NCBI GenBank assembly: GCA_003024985.2
Contig: PXIH01S0000183.1
From: Euperipatoides rowelli
Lineage: Eukaryota; Onychophora; Udeonychophora; Euonychophora; Peripatopsidae
Direction: 5' to 3' (one strand)
DNA: 16,887 nt
The notes under the pieces are model-generated. The model was not told the DNA's origin and did not search any database. It saw only the letters and a list, made by a program, of their open reading frames with translations. The position numbers were made by a program, and so were the translations under genes. The stretch's first letter is position 1. The number at the start of each line of letters is the position of its first letter. Positions 10,230 through 16,887 of this stretch are shown in pieces.

Positions 10230-11953
10230 CAGTATATTTCTTTTGAGTTTTCACTCTTTTAACTGTTGGAAAGTTGCCTTTTTGGTTCTCTCCAATTGTT
10301 TCCTGGTATATTGCTTTTGGTAGCATTTTTTCTTCATAAGAAAACAACTTAATTCTTTTCCACTAATAATGCATTAAATGTTTCAGTTCCCAGTCAGTGA
10401 CATTCTGTCTTACAATGTTAAAATTTATTTCAATTGCAGCAATATTATTTTTGGTAACGTATTTTGTACTTTTTTTGCTTTTAAAGGTTTAGAAATTGTA
10501 TGCCAACACACATCCATTCAATTTCTTGGTGAATCAACTCTTTCTTAGTCTAGTTCTTCTATTTGGTATTTACTAAACTCCCTCTAATCCATTTATTTCA
10601 TTTTCGCTTAAAACTCCAGGAAGTCGAGACAACATTTCTACAGATGCAAAGTACATTTTTTTTTAAAGACTAATGTCCACTACTTCTGCATGCTTTAAAA
10701 AAATCATCATATAATGGAAGTTTTGTAGTCATATATTCACAAGCTACCTCAAAATTTTTTGACTAAAACATAAAATAAATCCACATGTGTTTCAGACAGT
10801 TTATCTTTATTTCCCCTCAAGTACATTCCTGATTCTGAACCAATAACAAGATTTTTATCTGCTTTCAGATAACACAGTGTATTGAATTTGACCTGTGTAA
10901 TGTTGGAAGCATTAGGAGGTAATGCATCTGGTTTTATGAATATAACCAGCAAAACACTGAATAGATCATATAATTCTCTTCGTACAGTCTGAATTAATGT
11001 AGCTTCATGTTGTGAACTTAATATTACAAGATGTGAAAGTTGGCAATGTGTTACTAAGGAATATTAAAAGGGCGCATTTCAGAATATTTCTTGCATGTTC
11101 AAAATGAGGACCTTTACCATGTAGAAACATTTTTTCCTCTCCAACATAAAACAACTTAAATAATGCATCCCAACATTCCAAGGGTCTATTTACAGCATCC
11201 AACAATGACATCCAATGTTAAGAATTTTGTGTGTTTTTAAATTACATAAATTTTGACAAATTTATGTAATTTAAAAACAAGATTTATTCACTTTGAGCCT
11301 TTCTCAGGGTAATAATAAATATCTATTACAAGAGTTTCTATGTCACCTTCCAGCTGTTTTGTGGTCTTTTGAGCACATATGTTAAGTAAATGGCAAGCAC
11401 ACCCTTCAATAATCATGGATGGATTTACTGTTTTTAAGTTAACTTTCTACATCATGCAAATGTCCCAGCATTGTATTTACATTATCACTTGCAAATTCTC
11501 TAAACAGTTCTCCCAGGGTGATGCTTTGTTTTTCATTTCCGAGTCCAAAAGTGTGAAAATCCCTTGACTGTTTCCAAGAGAGACAACAACATAGTAATAA
11601 TTTCACCTTTGACATGATCAAAATACCTTAGTACAACTGGATACACTTTAACACTATTTTGATCTGTTACCACCAGCAGCTGCCATTGAAAATTTACAAT
11701 TTCTTAAATGTGGAATAACAACATTTATTGTGCCCTTAACCATGAATTTAATAACAGTTGTATCACAGTACACACAACCATAATTCTTTGCAGTCATTGA
11801 ATCCGGAAACATAGCTCTGAATAAATTACAAACATGGTCTGCCATCTTTAGCAGTAAATAATGTTCCACAATTAACCTTGTAAACATCATTTCTACCTTT
11901 ATAATACTTAATTCGTTTGATTTTCCAAAAAAAAAAAAAAAAAGTGGCTTCAT
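10230..11953 (-). pseudogene. hAT-like transposase pseudogene
   Basis: Blocks along the minus strand follow hAT-type transposase order. First comes TRLIVEHYLLLKMADHVCNL with LFRAMFPDSMTAKNYG (within 11654-11953), then FSMAAAGGN at about 11666-11692. Next is ELFREFASDNVNTMLGHLHD (within 11439-11621), whose SDN aspartate at 11484-11486 is at the second catalytic position. GCACHLLNICAQKTTKQLEG (around 11345-11404) holds the CxxH motif. Then come LLDAVNRPLECWDALFKLFY (about 11140-11211), containing the likely catalytic glutamate, and IKPDALPPNAS followed by LVIGSESGMYL (10749-10952). VEMLSRLPGVLSENEINGLE (about 10590-10650) is last before a worn C terminus. Stops and frameshifts break it several times, and the first catalytic Asp appears replaced by Ala (11675-11677), so it cannot be active. 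Confidence 0.78.
11232..11279. repeat. Perfect 22-bp-arm hairpin inside the transposase relic
   Basis: Left arm 11232-11253 and right arm 11258-11279 are exact complements with the 4-nt loop TGAC. The arms begin TGTTTTTAAATT and end AATTTAAAAACA. It lies where the transposase would carry the residues between the CxxH block and the LLDAVNR block. Confidence 0.85.
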
Positions 11954-12372
11954 CTCACGTTTAACCTTGCCAAATTCAAATCATCATGGCCACTGTTTTA
12001 TTGAAAAGTTACAGCAGCAAAAAATTGAATGAACAGAAATTTATGATGGCTGGAAACAAGGCCACTCAGATAATACTCACTGTAATATCTTTGGGCAGAT
12101 ATTATTTCTCACTTTTATATTTTTTTCTGCTTGATGACATGGTTCAACGGGCAACATCAATCCTATTCATGTGGCAGCAATTAATTGACATAATACACAT
12201 GTCTAAGATAACTAATTGTGTTTCAGCAAATAGAAATTGTTAAAAATAAAATAAAAATTTAATGGTTATTCAAAAAAATATTTTAAAATTATCGTAAAAA
12301 AAAAAATTAAACATGAAAAGCACTAAGCTAACAGAATATGATTGTGACATTCTACTATTATTAAACTTGGAT

Positions 12373-12401
12373 GTCGTAAATAATAAAATTTAATTTACGA
12401 C
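12373..12401. repeat. Subterminal hairpin of the hAT-like transposon
   Basis: GTCGTAAAT (12373-12381) and ATTTACGAC (12393-12401), with an 11-nt loop, about 300 bp inside the right terminus. Confidence 0.55.
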
Positions 12402-12684
12402 TTCATAGTAGTCATTACGCTTGTCAAAAAACTGCATTTGGCAAATAGAAATAATGGAAATTACCATTGCATATTGAATTAAACAATATTTAGCCTAATA
12501 AAAATAGAAAAGATATGCTTTAAGATATTATCTTGCAGTGGAGTTTTGAAATTTAAAAGAAATATATATTCAGAATATACACTAGATCAAATGGAGGAAT
12601 AAAAAAATCTGTAGTTACAGAACGTGCTACCGTAGTGCCATAGAGTAGGTAACCAATCCGTATAAATTACCGAGAATCCGTAGT

Positions 12685-12698
12685 AGTTGGCATCCCTG
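12685..12698. repeat. Right terminal inverted repeat of the hAT-like transposon
   Basis: AGTTGGCATCCCTG on the plus strand, the complement of CAGGGATGCCAACT. It is next to GAAACA, which also abuts the left end. Confidence 0.78.
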
Positions 12699-13097
12699 GA
12701 AACATTCCAGCCATTAAGGCTTGTTATATATTTTTAATTACTTATTATAGTTTGTAGCTAATAGTTATATTAATTAAGCAATAAACAATTTTTTTTCATA
12801 ATAATAAAAAAATATTATTTAATTAATTTTTGATGAAATTTTATTATTAGATTTACAGCTTTGAAATGTATTTAAATTATGAAAATTAACAAAATAATGA
12901 CCCACTAAGTTTGTCAAATGAATAATGGTTTCACATGCTAAAACCTGATACAGTTAAATCATTATACAAATAACGTGTCTAGTCATGAATATTCATCTGG
13001 AGATGCGTGAATTAAATGCTATAATAGTAAAAAAAATGTTAATGTGCCTTCTCCCCACCCATTATATGCCAGTATTGCCTCCCTTTTATTGTGTTAA
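12699..13097. other. AT-rich gap between hAT transposon and LINE
   Basis: No gene or repeat recognised. It may include undetectably decayed 5' parts of the LINE. Confidence 0.4.
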
Positions 13098-13792
13098 CTC
13101 AAAATGCATCTCATATTAACATATTCAAGTTCTAATAGAGTCCCACAAGGATCTGTGTTGAGTGGCTTGGTCTTCGGTATTTTCATCAATGACATTAAAT
13201 TCCTATCATTATTTAAAATTTGTATCCAGCCTTGTTATATCTTGTCCAATAACTAAATCTTCCTAAACCTTACCACAACAATCGATTAATAACAAAAAAA
13301 AAAAAAAAATCCAATGATGTTAAAATGGAACTCAATCCAACTAAATGCAATATTCTTTACCATAACTTTATGAAAAACATTTCATAAACTCCTATTTATA
13401 TTGATTAATTGAAATCTCTCTTACTTTGGTCAACCACTCAACAATCCTAGACATTATTATTCAGGATAACTTAAAATGAGAATTGAATACTAATATTATN
13501 TACAAAGCAAATAATTTTTTTTTTATCATCTATAAGCTTAAAAGATTAGGTACAGATCATAAAATGCTACTCTCAGCCTACAAAACAAACGTTATACCTC
13601 TGTTAGAATATTGTGTTCCGGCTTGGACATTCTCCCTATCTATTAAACAATACAATCTATACCCCTAATTGGAATAGGATTGTGTTCCGAAGCCAATAAC
13701 TGCGCCATCTACGCTCGGTGTGGGAACTTTTTTCAGAAACTTTAAGTGGTGTTTTCTCTTAAATAAAAATAAATAAATAAATATTTTGTTAC

Positions 13793-13917
13793 GGGCTTAA
13801 ACAAAAAAATGTTTGATGCCCTTGGAATGGGCTTAAACAAAAAAAATGTTTGATGCCCTTGGAATGGGCTTAAACAAAAAAAATGATAGGTGCCCGTATA
13901 ACGGGGTTATTCGCTAG
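13793..13917 (+). repeat. Tandem 36-37-bp units forming the Helitron 3' half
   Basis: Three units start at 13793, 13829 and 13866, each opening GGGCTTAAACAAAAAAA. Units 1 and 2 continue TGTTTGATGCCCTTGGAAT; the third changes to TGATAGGTGCCCGT and runs into the terminal hairpin and CTAG. GCCC at the end of each unit can pair with GGGC opening the next, giving a string of short hairpins. Confidence 0.85.
13893..13905 (+). terminator. Helitron 3' terminal hairpin
   Basis: Five-base-pair stem CCCGT/ACGGG with loop ATA, 8 nt upstream of the CTAG end. In Helitrons such a hairpin is thought to signal the end of rolling-circle transfer. Confidence 0.7.
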
Positions 13918-14343
13918 TTCTATTGAATTGGTTAAAAAAAGATTTGTTAAAATCCTTCTCGGTAAAAATTATACAAATCATAATGATGCTTGTAATTACT
14001 TAAATGATCTTCCTGATTTACTAACTAGAAGAAATTAACTCACAAAATTTATTTAGGTCTTTCACTTCATATCTTACTCAGAAACAAATTTTTATTTCTG
14101 GTAAAAACACCAGAAACTCTCGCAAATATTTCAAGCCAAGATACCATACAGCAAGGTATATGAACTCCCCAACTGTTAAAATGATTAATCTGTTAAATGA
14201 TTAGTAATTTATATCATCATTTTAATATTATTTTAGTTTTAATTTTTATTGTATTATTGTAAAATATAAGATTTCTGAAACTACCCTATGTAATAAGATC
14301 TATATCCAGTCAGGGCATATTTCCACCTGGTTGAGAAATAATG

Positions 14344-14865
14344 AGTTTGATGATCATTTTTAACATCATATAGATTATTCTACTGAGTAGCATACTTTTT
14401 ATTAAAGTCTCACATTGGGTAAAAATGATAAATCTTAACAGCTGGACTAAAATTTTCCTTTTCCATAGAATTGATGATTAACTGGGATAAAATTTCACAG
14501 TCCTATTCTCATTCACTTTTCAAAAGTATAGAAATAACTAATTTTTTATTAGAAATAGGCAGTGGAAATAAACTTTAATATCTTTATAGCAGTCCAATGT
14601 ATCATGTGCACTTTTAGAAAACAAACTTGATCAATTGTTGATTTAAACCCATTCCAATGCACATTACAGTATGGACTTTTTAAGAATAAAGCAGCAACTA
14701 CAAACAAAAAATCTAAAAAAATAATTTGTACCAAATTTTCTTTGAACATTTTCTGTTAATTGCTAACAATGTTAATATGTTTGTTAGAATATTTTCTACA
14801 CACCATGTCTTCATCGATTTCAAGAATCACACTAGGAGTAATAGAGACTGTTGAAAAGTCTTTAC
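14344..14865. other. Intron next to exon A donor, nothing recognised
   Basis: AT-rich; two chance frames of 62-66 codons on the minus strand. The one at 14756-14944 overlaps exon A in a different frame and is a shadow. Confidence 0.5.
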
Positions 14866-15013
14866 CTGGAAGAACTGTCAGACATATAATCAACTTCTCT
14901 CCCCTCATCGTCCCCATCATCACTATCTTCTTCAGCTTCATCATCAGAAACAGGCTTCTTTTTTTTCTTTGTCTCTTTTTTTCCTTTTTTAGTTGTTTTA
15001 TCCTTTTTCTTGT
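14866..15013 (-). CDS. GTF2F1: TFIIF subunit alpha (RAP74/GTF2F1), internal exon A
   Basis: This is an internal coding exon of 148 bp. It is preceded on the minus strand by a T-rich tract and TTTCAG, and followed by AG|GTAAAG. It begins and ends with two bases of split codons and encodes 48 whole codons. The peptide starts with a lysine-rich run, then an acidic run (SDDEAEEDSDDGDDEGREV), then DYMSDSSS. In TFIIF alpha the charged middle region between the N-terminal dimerisation domain and the C-terminal winged helix carries this same order of basic run, SDDEA-type acidic run and DYMSD, which is why I recognise the gene. TFIIF binds RNA polymerase II in the nucleus and acts in initiation and elongation. 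The exon ends in phase 2, matching exon B. The exons for both folded domains are not in the window. Identity is based on remembered family sequence, not a search. Confidence 0.9.
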
Positions 15014-15115
15014 CTGAAAAAAAAAAATTTTTCCCTTAATAATTAGAACGAGTCAATCACAGCTATTGATATACATAACAGGTTGACTGTAAGGAATTAT
15101 TAGTTTGGATTATAT

Positions 15116-15182
15116 TACTATCAGAATGATAGTAGTATAACTAATTGATATGTGGGATAAGCCCACATACCAATTAGTTATA
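15116..15182. repeat. Two adjacent hairpins upstream of exon A
   Basis: The first is TACTATCA (15116-15123), loop GAA, TGATAGTA (15127-15134). The second has 21-bp arms at 15136-15156 and 15162-15182 with one mismatch and loop ATAAG; its arms start TATAACTAATTG. Together they form a 67-bp structured block in the intron about 100 bp upstream of the exon A acceptor in gene order. It could be a small fold-back element. Confidence 0.75.
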
Positions 15183-15478
15183 ACAAAATGAACATGTATA
15201 TTAATTCTGATTAACAATACAATTTATTGAAATGCAAAGAGGCTTAGAAATGACCATGAGACATGGAAGTAAATTAAACATTATTTATTAATTTATAACT
15301 GTAAACATAATTTAATTATAGAAATATAATTCAAATTTGGGAGAATTTCTTCCAAAAGATGGGGAAGGAATATGCTATAGTTAGCAAGCCATAATTGTTG
15401 ACCATCGATCTATTGGAACTCCAAAGTTTGATGGAGCTGGAAGAGGATAATCAGACTGAAATGATAAATTTCCCAAAG
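15183..15478. other. AT-rich intronic stretch, nothing recognised
   Basis: No coding or structural signal beyond A/T-rich sequence. Confidence 0.4.
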
Positions 15479-15598
15479 AAAATCAATTTTACCCAAAATG
15501 TATTCAATATTACCCACAGGTATTAAACATTACACACATAAGTACTCAACATTATCCACAAAGGTATTCAACATTACCCACAAAGGTATTCAAATGGG
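15479..15598. repeat. Minisatellite of about 22-bp units
   Basis: Imperfect tandem units start at 15500, 15520, 15542, 15564 and 15586, with a worn unit before them. The clearest form is GTATTCAACATTACCCACAA plus AG. Spacing is 20, 22, 22 and 22 bp, and the last unit breaks off into GTATTCAAATGGGG. Confidence 0.8.
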
Positions 15599-15624
15599 GT
15601 ATAGTTATGATACTATTATAATTT

Positions 15625-15642
15625 ACTAGGACTAGTCCTAGT
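15625..15642. repeat. Perfect 18-bp palindrome
   Basis: ACTAGGACTAGTCCTAGT equals its own reverse complement, with no spacer. Confidence 0.7.
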
Positions 15643-15859
15643 TCAAGTGGAGTCAAGGTTGCTGATTGACTGATGGATTGGAAGTTATAGCAAATTGATT
15701 TTTATTATTCTTTCTAGTTTCTACTGTAACATTGTTCCACTCATGCAGGGATAATCTGGCTGTGTTTGCGCATTGTTTACTTTCTTAATGTGGCCTTAGC
15801 TACTCCAGTATTAGAGATTCACTGCAGGATTGCGAGATTTAGCTCGTGAAATTGTAAAA

Positions 15860-15887
15860 GCCCGCACTGAGATTCAATCACGCGGGC
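15860..15887. repeat. Short GC-rich hairpin
   Basis: GCCCGC (15860-15865) and GCGGGC (15882-15887) around a 16-nt loop, notable only because the surroundings are AT-rich. Confidence 0.4.
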
Positions 15888-15905
15888 AAACTCCCACTTG
15901 AACAT

Positions 15906-15978
15906 AATTATATTATTAAACGTCTGACTAATTATATTATTAAACATCTGACTAATTATATTATTTAAACGCCTTACT
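15906..15978. repeat. 24-bp tandem repeat, three units
   Basis: Units at 15906-15929, 15930-15953 and 15954-15978 share AATTATATTATTAAACGTCT followed by GACT. The second has A for G, and the third has one extra T and ends GCCTTACT. Confidence 0.8.
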
Positions 15979-16887
15979 TTTGTAATCATAAAACAAGTTT
16001 TATTTCTAGGATGCTGCTGCATCTACTTGATTAAAACATCATACTTTATTGTTAAGATAATACAATTTCATTTATTGCTATATAAATAAAGTTATTATTA
16101 AAATCAATTTCAGATTTTCAAAAACTTTATACGAAGTATAATTCTTGCACATTCTCATTTGACTTACGGCACGCTTGTCAAACTTTTTAAAGTTTTTTTT
16201 TTTTTATATGATATGCATTTAACATTTTACAAAGCCTCCCCAAAGGAGTACTGTGGGCAAAGCTGAATGTTTCTCCTAGTCTTCAATCATATCAATCTGC
16301 AATTATATTGAATTGAAAAAAAAAAAGTCATAATTTTGATCCCAAAATATGATTAATTCAATCCAAGAGTATTTTTTTTCTAACCTCTAGAAATGTATAC
16401 AGTAAATTCTGATATTGTTTAAAGCTTATGCATGGGATCTATTTCATTCAATATATGTTTAATTATTTTTACCTAATTCTCGTAGACATGGCTGATTTAA
16501 ATTTTTGTAAACAATTATGTTAATGAACTTCTATTTCACCAAATGTAAACAGGAAGTGATTTAAGGAAACTACTTCTGCAAAGTCACAAGTGATTCTCTT
16601 TCAATCCATTGCTGGTGTAAATGTAAATGCACTCGTAATTATGCAATAGAATTTAAAAAATTAATAAGAAAATTTTATTTATTTTAAGCTTCAATAAAGT
16701 CGTAAATGTACAGTATTTTGAATAGGAAAAAATTCATAAATTTTGTATATCAATTTATTATATTCCCAGTCAGTATGATAAACAGAATAAATATGTCTTT
16801 GTAAATATAAATTAAAAATAGTGTAGCCTAATCTTTGATAGTCAAAAAACATAAATTTGTTTAAAAGACTATTAAAAAAAATATATA
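15979..16887. other. Upstream intron, nothing recognised
   Basis: AT-rich sequence with homopolymer runs. No splice-flanked lysine-rich or acidic coding segment that could be the preceding TFIIF alpha exon was found. Confidence 0.45.

Larger units (their letters stand above)
10020..12698 (-). mobile_element. hAT-like DNA transposon with degenerate transposase
   Basis: The element spans 2,679 bp. The plus-strand left end is CAGGGATGCAAACT (10020-10033) and the right end, read inward, is CAGGGATGCCAACT (12698-12685), a 13/14 terminal inverted repeat. The hexamer GAAACA abuts both ends (10014-10019 and 12699-12705 region); the flanking octamers TTGAAACA and GAAACATT do not match over the full 8 bp expected for hAT, so the duplication is imperfect. 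The transposase relic runs on the minus strand, the same direction as the host gene. About 350 bp of AT-rich sequence with a 9-bp-arm hairpin (12373-12401) lies between the relic and the right terminus. Confidence 0.8.
13656..13917 (+). mobile_element. 262-bp non-autonomous Helitron
   Basis: The element begins TCTATACCCC after an A (13655) and ends CTAG (13914-13917) before a T (13918), which are the termini and A|T target of Helitrons. There is no target duplication, as expected. A hairpin, CCCGT-ATA-ACGGG (13893-13905), lies 8 nt before CTAG, at the usual place for the Helitron 3' terminator. There is no coding sequence. The insertion splits the LINE frame: the host codons are ...QYN before it and SIELVKKRF after it, and removing exactly these 262 bases restores one continuous frame, which fixes both ends independently of the motif. 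Confidence 0.85.
13098..14343 (+). pseudogene. 5'-truncated Jockey-like LINE reverse-transcriptase relic, split by a Helitron
   Basis: Forward-strand pieces match the second half of a non-LTR reverse transcriptase. VPQGSVLSGLVFGIFINDIK (from 13140) is the PQGS box. NDVKMELNPTKCNILYHN (about 13312-13366) follows, then DIIIQDNLK (from 13451), KANNFFFIIYKLKRLGTDHK (about 13505-13565) and VIPLLEYCVPAW (13591-13626). After the Helitron come SIELVKKRFVKILLGKNYTN (from 13919), YLNDLPDLLTRR (about 13996-14033) and RNSRKYFKPRYHTARYMNSP (14112-14171), with a stop at 14202-14204. About 140 bp of 3' UTR-like sequence follows (CAGGGCATATTTCCACCTGG near 14313-14332). The catalytic DD box expected between the first two blocks is missing. 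Several stops show the copy is dead. It runs antisense to the host gene. Confidence 0.82.
9940..14865 (-). other. Intron between TFIIF alpha exons A and B
   Basis: This 4,926-bp interval is bounded by GTAAAG (donor, at 14860-14865) and ATAG (acceptor, at 9940-9943), read on the minus strand. It contains a hAT-like transposon in the sense direction of the gene, a LINE relic in the antisense direction and a Helitron inside that LINE. Only 80 bp of non-transposon sequence separate the acceptor from the hAT end, so the branch point is probably in 9940-10019 or within the transposon itself. The stretch 14344-14865 next to the donor is AT-rich and shows nothing I recognise. Confidence 0.85.

Noticed and set aside
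11379-12243. Forward-strand open frames at 11379-11567 and 11986-12243
   Set aside because: They lie over the hAT transposase relic, which is clearly read on the other strand; they are shadows.
15819-16022. 67-codon minus-strand open frame with a repeated NNIISQ-type peptide
   Set aside because: The repetition is simply the 24-bp tandem repeat read in frame; no gene signal.
16126-16142. TATACGAAGTAT resembling part of a loxP site
   Set aside because: Only one arm-like stretch is present, with no spacer and no second inverted arm; chance in AT-rich DNA.
1-16887. tRNA, rRNA, CRISPR array or bacterial-type operon
   Set aside because: None was seen. Spliced exons and eukaryotic transposons show this is animal nuclear DNA.

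Overview
This is AT-rich animal nuclear DNA, almost all of it intron. The only host coding sequence I can support is two consecutive internal exons of one gene on the minus strand, the alpha (RAP74) subunit of the general transcription factor TFIIF. Exon A is at 14866-15013 and exon B at 9752-9939. Both have canonical splice sites and join in phase across a 4,926-bp intron. The peptide carries the conserved acidic DYMSD stretch and an LKGVEDEPALKKL segment that looks most like arthropod versions of the protein. Frequent ACAGTATA-type AT motifs and arthropod-like transposons fit an arthropod, possibly a crustacean, but the organism is an inference. The first and last exons lie outside the window: 15014-16887 is upstream intron and 1-9751 is downstream intron.

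The rest is a graveyard of mobile elements. From left to right: a decayed BEL/Pao reverse-transcriptase fragment (about 492-1026); a 662-bp non-autonomous hAT-like element with an exact 8-bp target duplication (1234-1895); two direct copies of an unclassified repeat of about 0.5 kb (2992-3492 and 5933-6501); a 724-bp segment bounded by perfect 12-bp inverted repeats (3931-4654), followed by a possible LTR-retrotransposon leader; and long AT-rich stretches with palindromes and no recognisable gene.

The intron between the two exons holds a 2.7-kb hAT-like transposon (10020-12698). Its transposase is a pseudogene and its end lies only 80 bp from exon B's splice acceptor. Further upstream in gene order is a 5'-truncated, Jockey-like LINE on the opposite strand (about 13098-14343). 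A 262-bp Helitron (13656-13917) sits inside the LINE, and removing it restores the LINE reading frame exactly.

Upstream of exon A are two hairpins, two short minisatellites and an 18-bp palindrome. I see no new defence, biosynthetic or regulatory system here. The interest lies in the nested insertion history and in how close transposon sequence comes to a splice site of an essential gene.
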